Assembly (NCBI GenBank): GCA_944390305.1
Contig: CALXPX010000025.1
Location: forward strand, 1 to 13,750
DNA: 13,750 nucleotides
From: an uncultured Clostridia bacterium
GTDB taxonomy: Bacteria; Bacillota; Clostridia; TANB77; CAG-508
Reading direction: 5' to 3'
Part shown: positions 13,355-13,750 of the stretch, in pieces
Layout: every line of letters starts with the position of its first letter
Numbering within the stretch: position 1 is the first letter of the stretch
Translations under genes and position numbers: made by a program
The notes under the pieces: generated by a model
The model's input: only the letters and a program-made list of their open reading frames with translations
Database searches by the model: none
What the model was told of the DNA's origin: nothing

Positions 13355-13750
13355 GTGGTAGACTATGAACAGATAAAAAGAACAAAAGATTTAATAAAAA
13401 TAAAAGTAATTGGTGTTGGCGGTGGAGGAAACAATGCTGTCAATCAGATGATAGTATCAGATGTAGATGAAGTAGAATACATATTAGTAAACACAGAAAA
13501 AGGAATTTTAGAAAGAGCAAATACAAATGGATGTAAAACTTTGCAAATAGGTAAAGAAGTAGCTGGAGGACTAGGTGCAGGTGCAAATCCAGAAGTTGGA
13601 GAAAAAGCAGCTAGAGAAAGTATAGATGATATAGATAAAATATTAGAAGGAACAGATTTATTATTTTTAACTGCAGGAATGGGAGGAGGCACAGGTACAG
13701 GTGCTATACCAGTTATTGCAGAAGAAGCAAAGAAAAAAGGAATATTAACA
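13355..13750 (+). CDS. ftsZ: cell division protein FtsZ, N-terminal part (cut by window edge)
   Basis: The tubulin-like GTPase that forms the division ring. Only the first 132 residues are in the window; the frame is open to the edge. The nucleotide-binding motifs are visible: VIGVGGGGNNAVNQM (18-32), GGLGAGANPEVGEKAA (71-86) and the tubulin signature LTAGMGGGTGTGA (105-117). In the T2 loop, usually VNTD, it reads VNTE (E48), a mild departure, followed by an unusual KGILERANTNG stretch. The start is GTG 13355, seven bases after GGAGGA; no in-frame ATG is near. The gene has its own promoter and is not in a dcw-type neighbourhood on its upstream side, so it may be a stand-alone ftsZ or a second paralogue. 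Confidence 0.92.
   Translation, partial: MVDYEQIKRTKDLIKIKVIGVGGGGNNAVNQMIVSDVDEVEYILVNTEKGILERANTNGCKTLQIGKEVAGGLGAGANPEVGEKAARESIDDIDKILEGTDLLFLTAGMGGGTGTGAIPVIAEEAKKKGILT

Noticed and set aside
1..13750. CRISPR arrays, tRNA or rRNA genes, riboswitches, phage or transposon genes
   Set aside because: No regularly spaced repeats, no tRNA-like or rRNA-like sequence, and no transposase, integrase or phage motif was recognised on either strand. The long untranslated leaders needed for riboswitches are absent.

Overview
The window looks like chromosomal DNA of a very AT-rich, Gram-positive, endospore-forming member of the Clostridia (Bacillota). Supporting signs are a recognisable Spo0A, strong AGGAGG-type ribosome binding sites, TTGaca/TATAAT-type promoters, and household genes of low-GC Firmicute type. 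A species cannot be named from the sequence. No tRNA, rRNA, CRISPR array, insertion sequence or phage gene was seen.

Layout. (1) 152-1618, minus strand: an alpha-amylase without a signal peptide, closed by a bidirectional terminator. (2) 1719-5077, plus: an MscS-type channel, then an OmpR-family response regulator and its abutting histidine kinase, closed by a hairpin at 5081-5128. (3) 5163-5744, plus: a membrane-anchored sortase-fold protein in which both the catalytic His and Cys positions read Tyr. (4) 5840-10635, plus: a tightly packed operon behind a perfect-consensus promoter (TTGACA-17-TATAAT). It holds a membrane-anchored WG-repeat protein, a PLP enzyme of the methionine gamma-lyase/aluminium-resistance (YnbB) family, a HI0933/YhiN-type flavoprotein and a YigZ/IMPACT protein. 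(5) spo0A, translated from GTG at 10791, with its own promoter and a 0A-box-like site upstream. (6) 11610-13273: an accessory-looking stretch of small genes. It holds a 62-aa DUF1737-like protein between two near-identical terminator-like hairpins, a membrane-anchored jelly-roll (BclA-C/C1q-like) protein, and a four-helix membrane protein with three cysteine clusters predicted on one face. (7) From 13355: the start of ftsZ, cut by the window edge.

How the parts may work together. The kinase/regulator pair is a complete signalling unit, possibly cotranscribed with the channel. The WG-repeat operon joins an extracytoplasmic repeat protein to three cytoplasmic proteins, and only its layout argues for a link. 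The jelly-roll and Cys-cluster proteins are consecutive and may form a surface or spore-envelope pair. The best candidates for undescribed biology are the predicted inactive sortase at 5163-5744 and the pair at 12294-13239. These are inferences from sequence alone.
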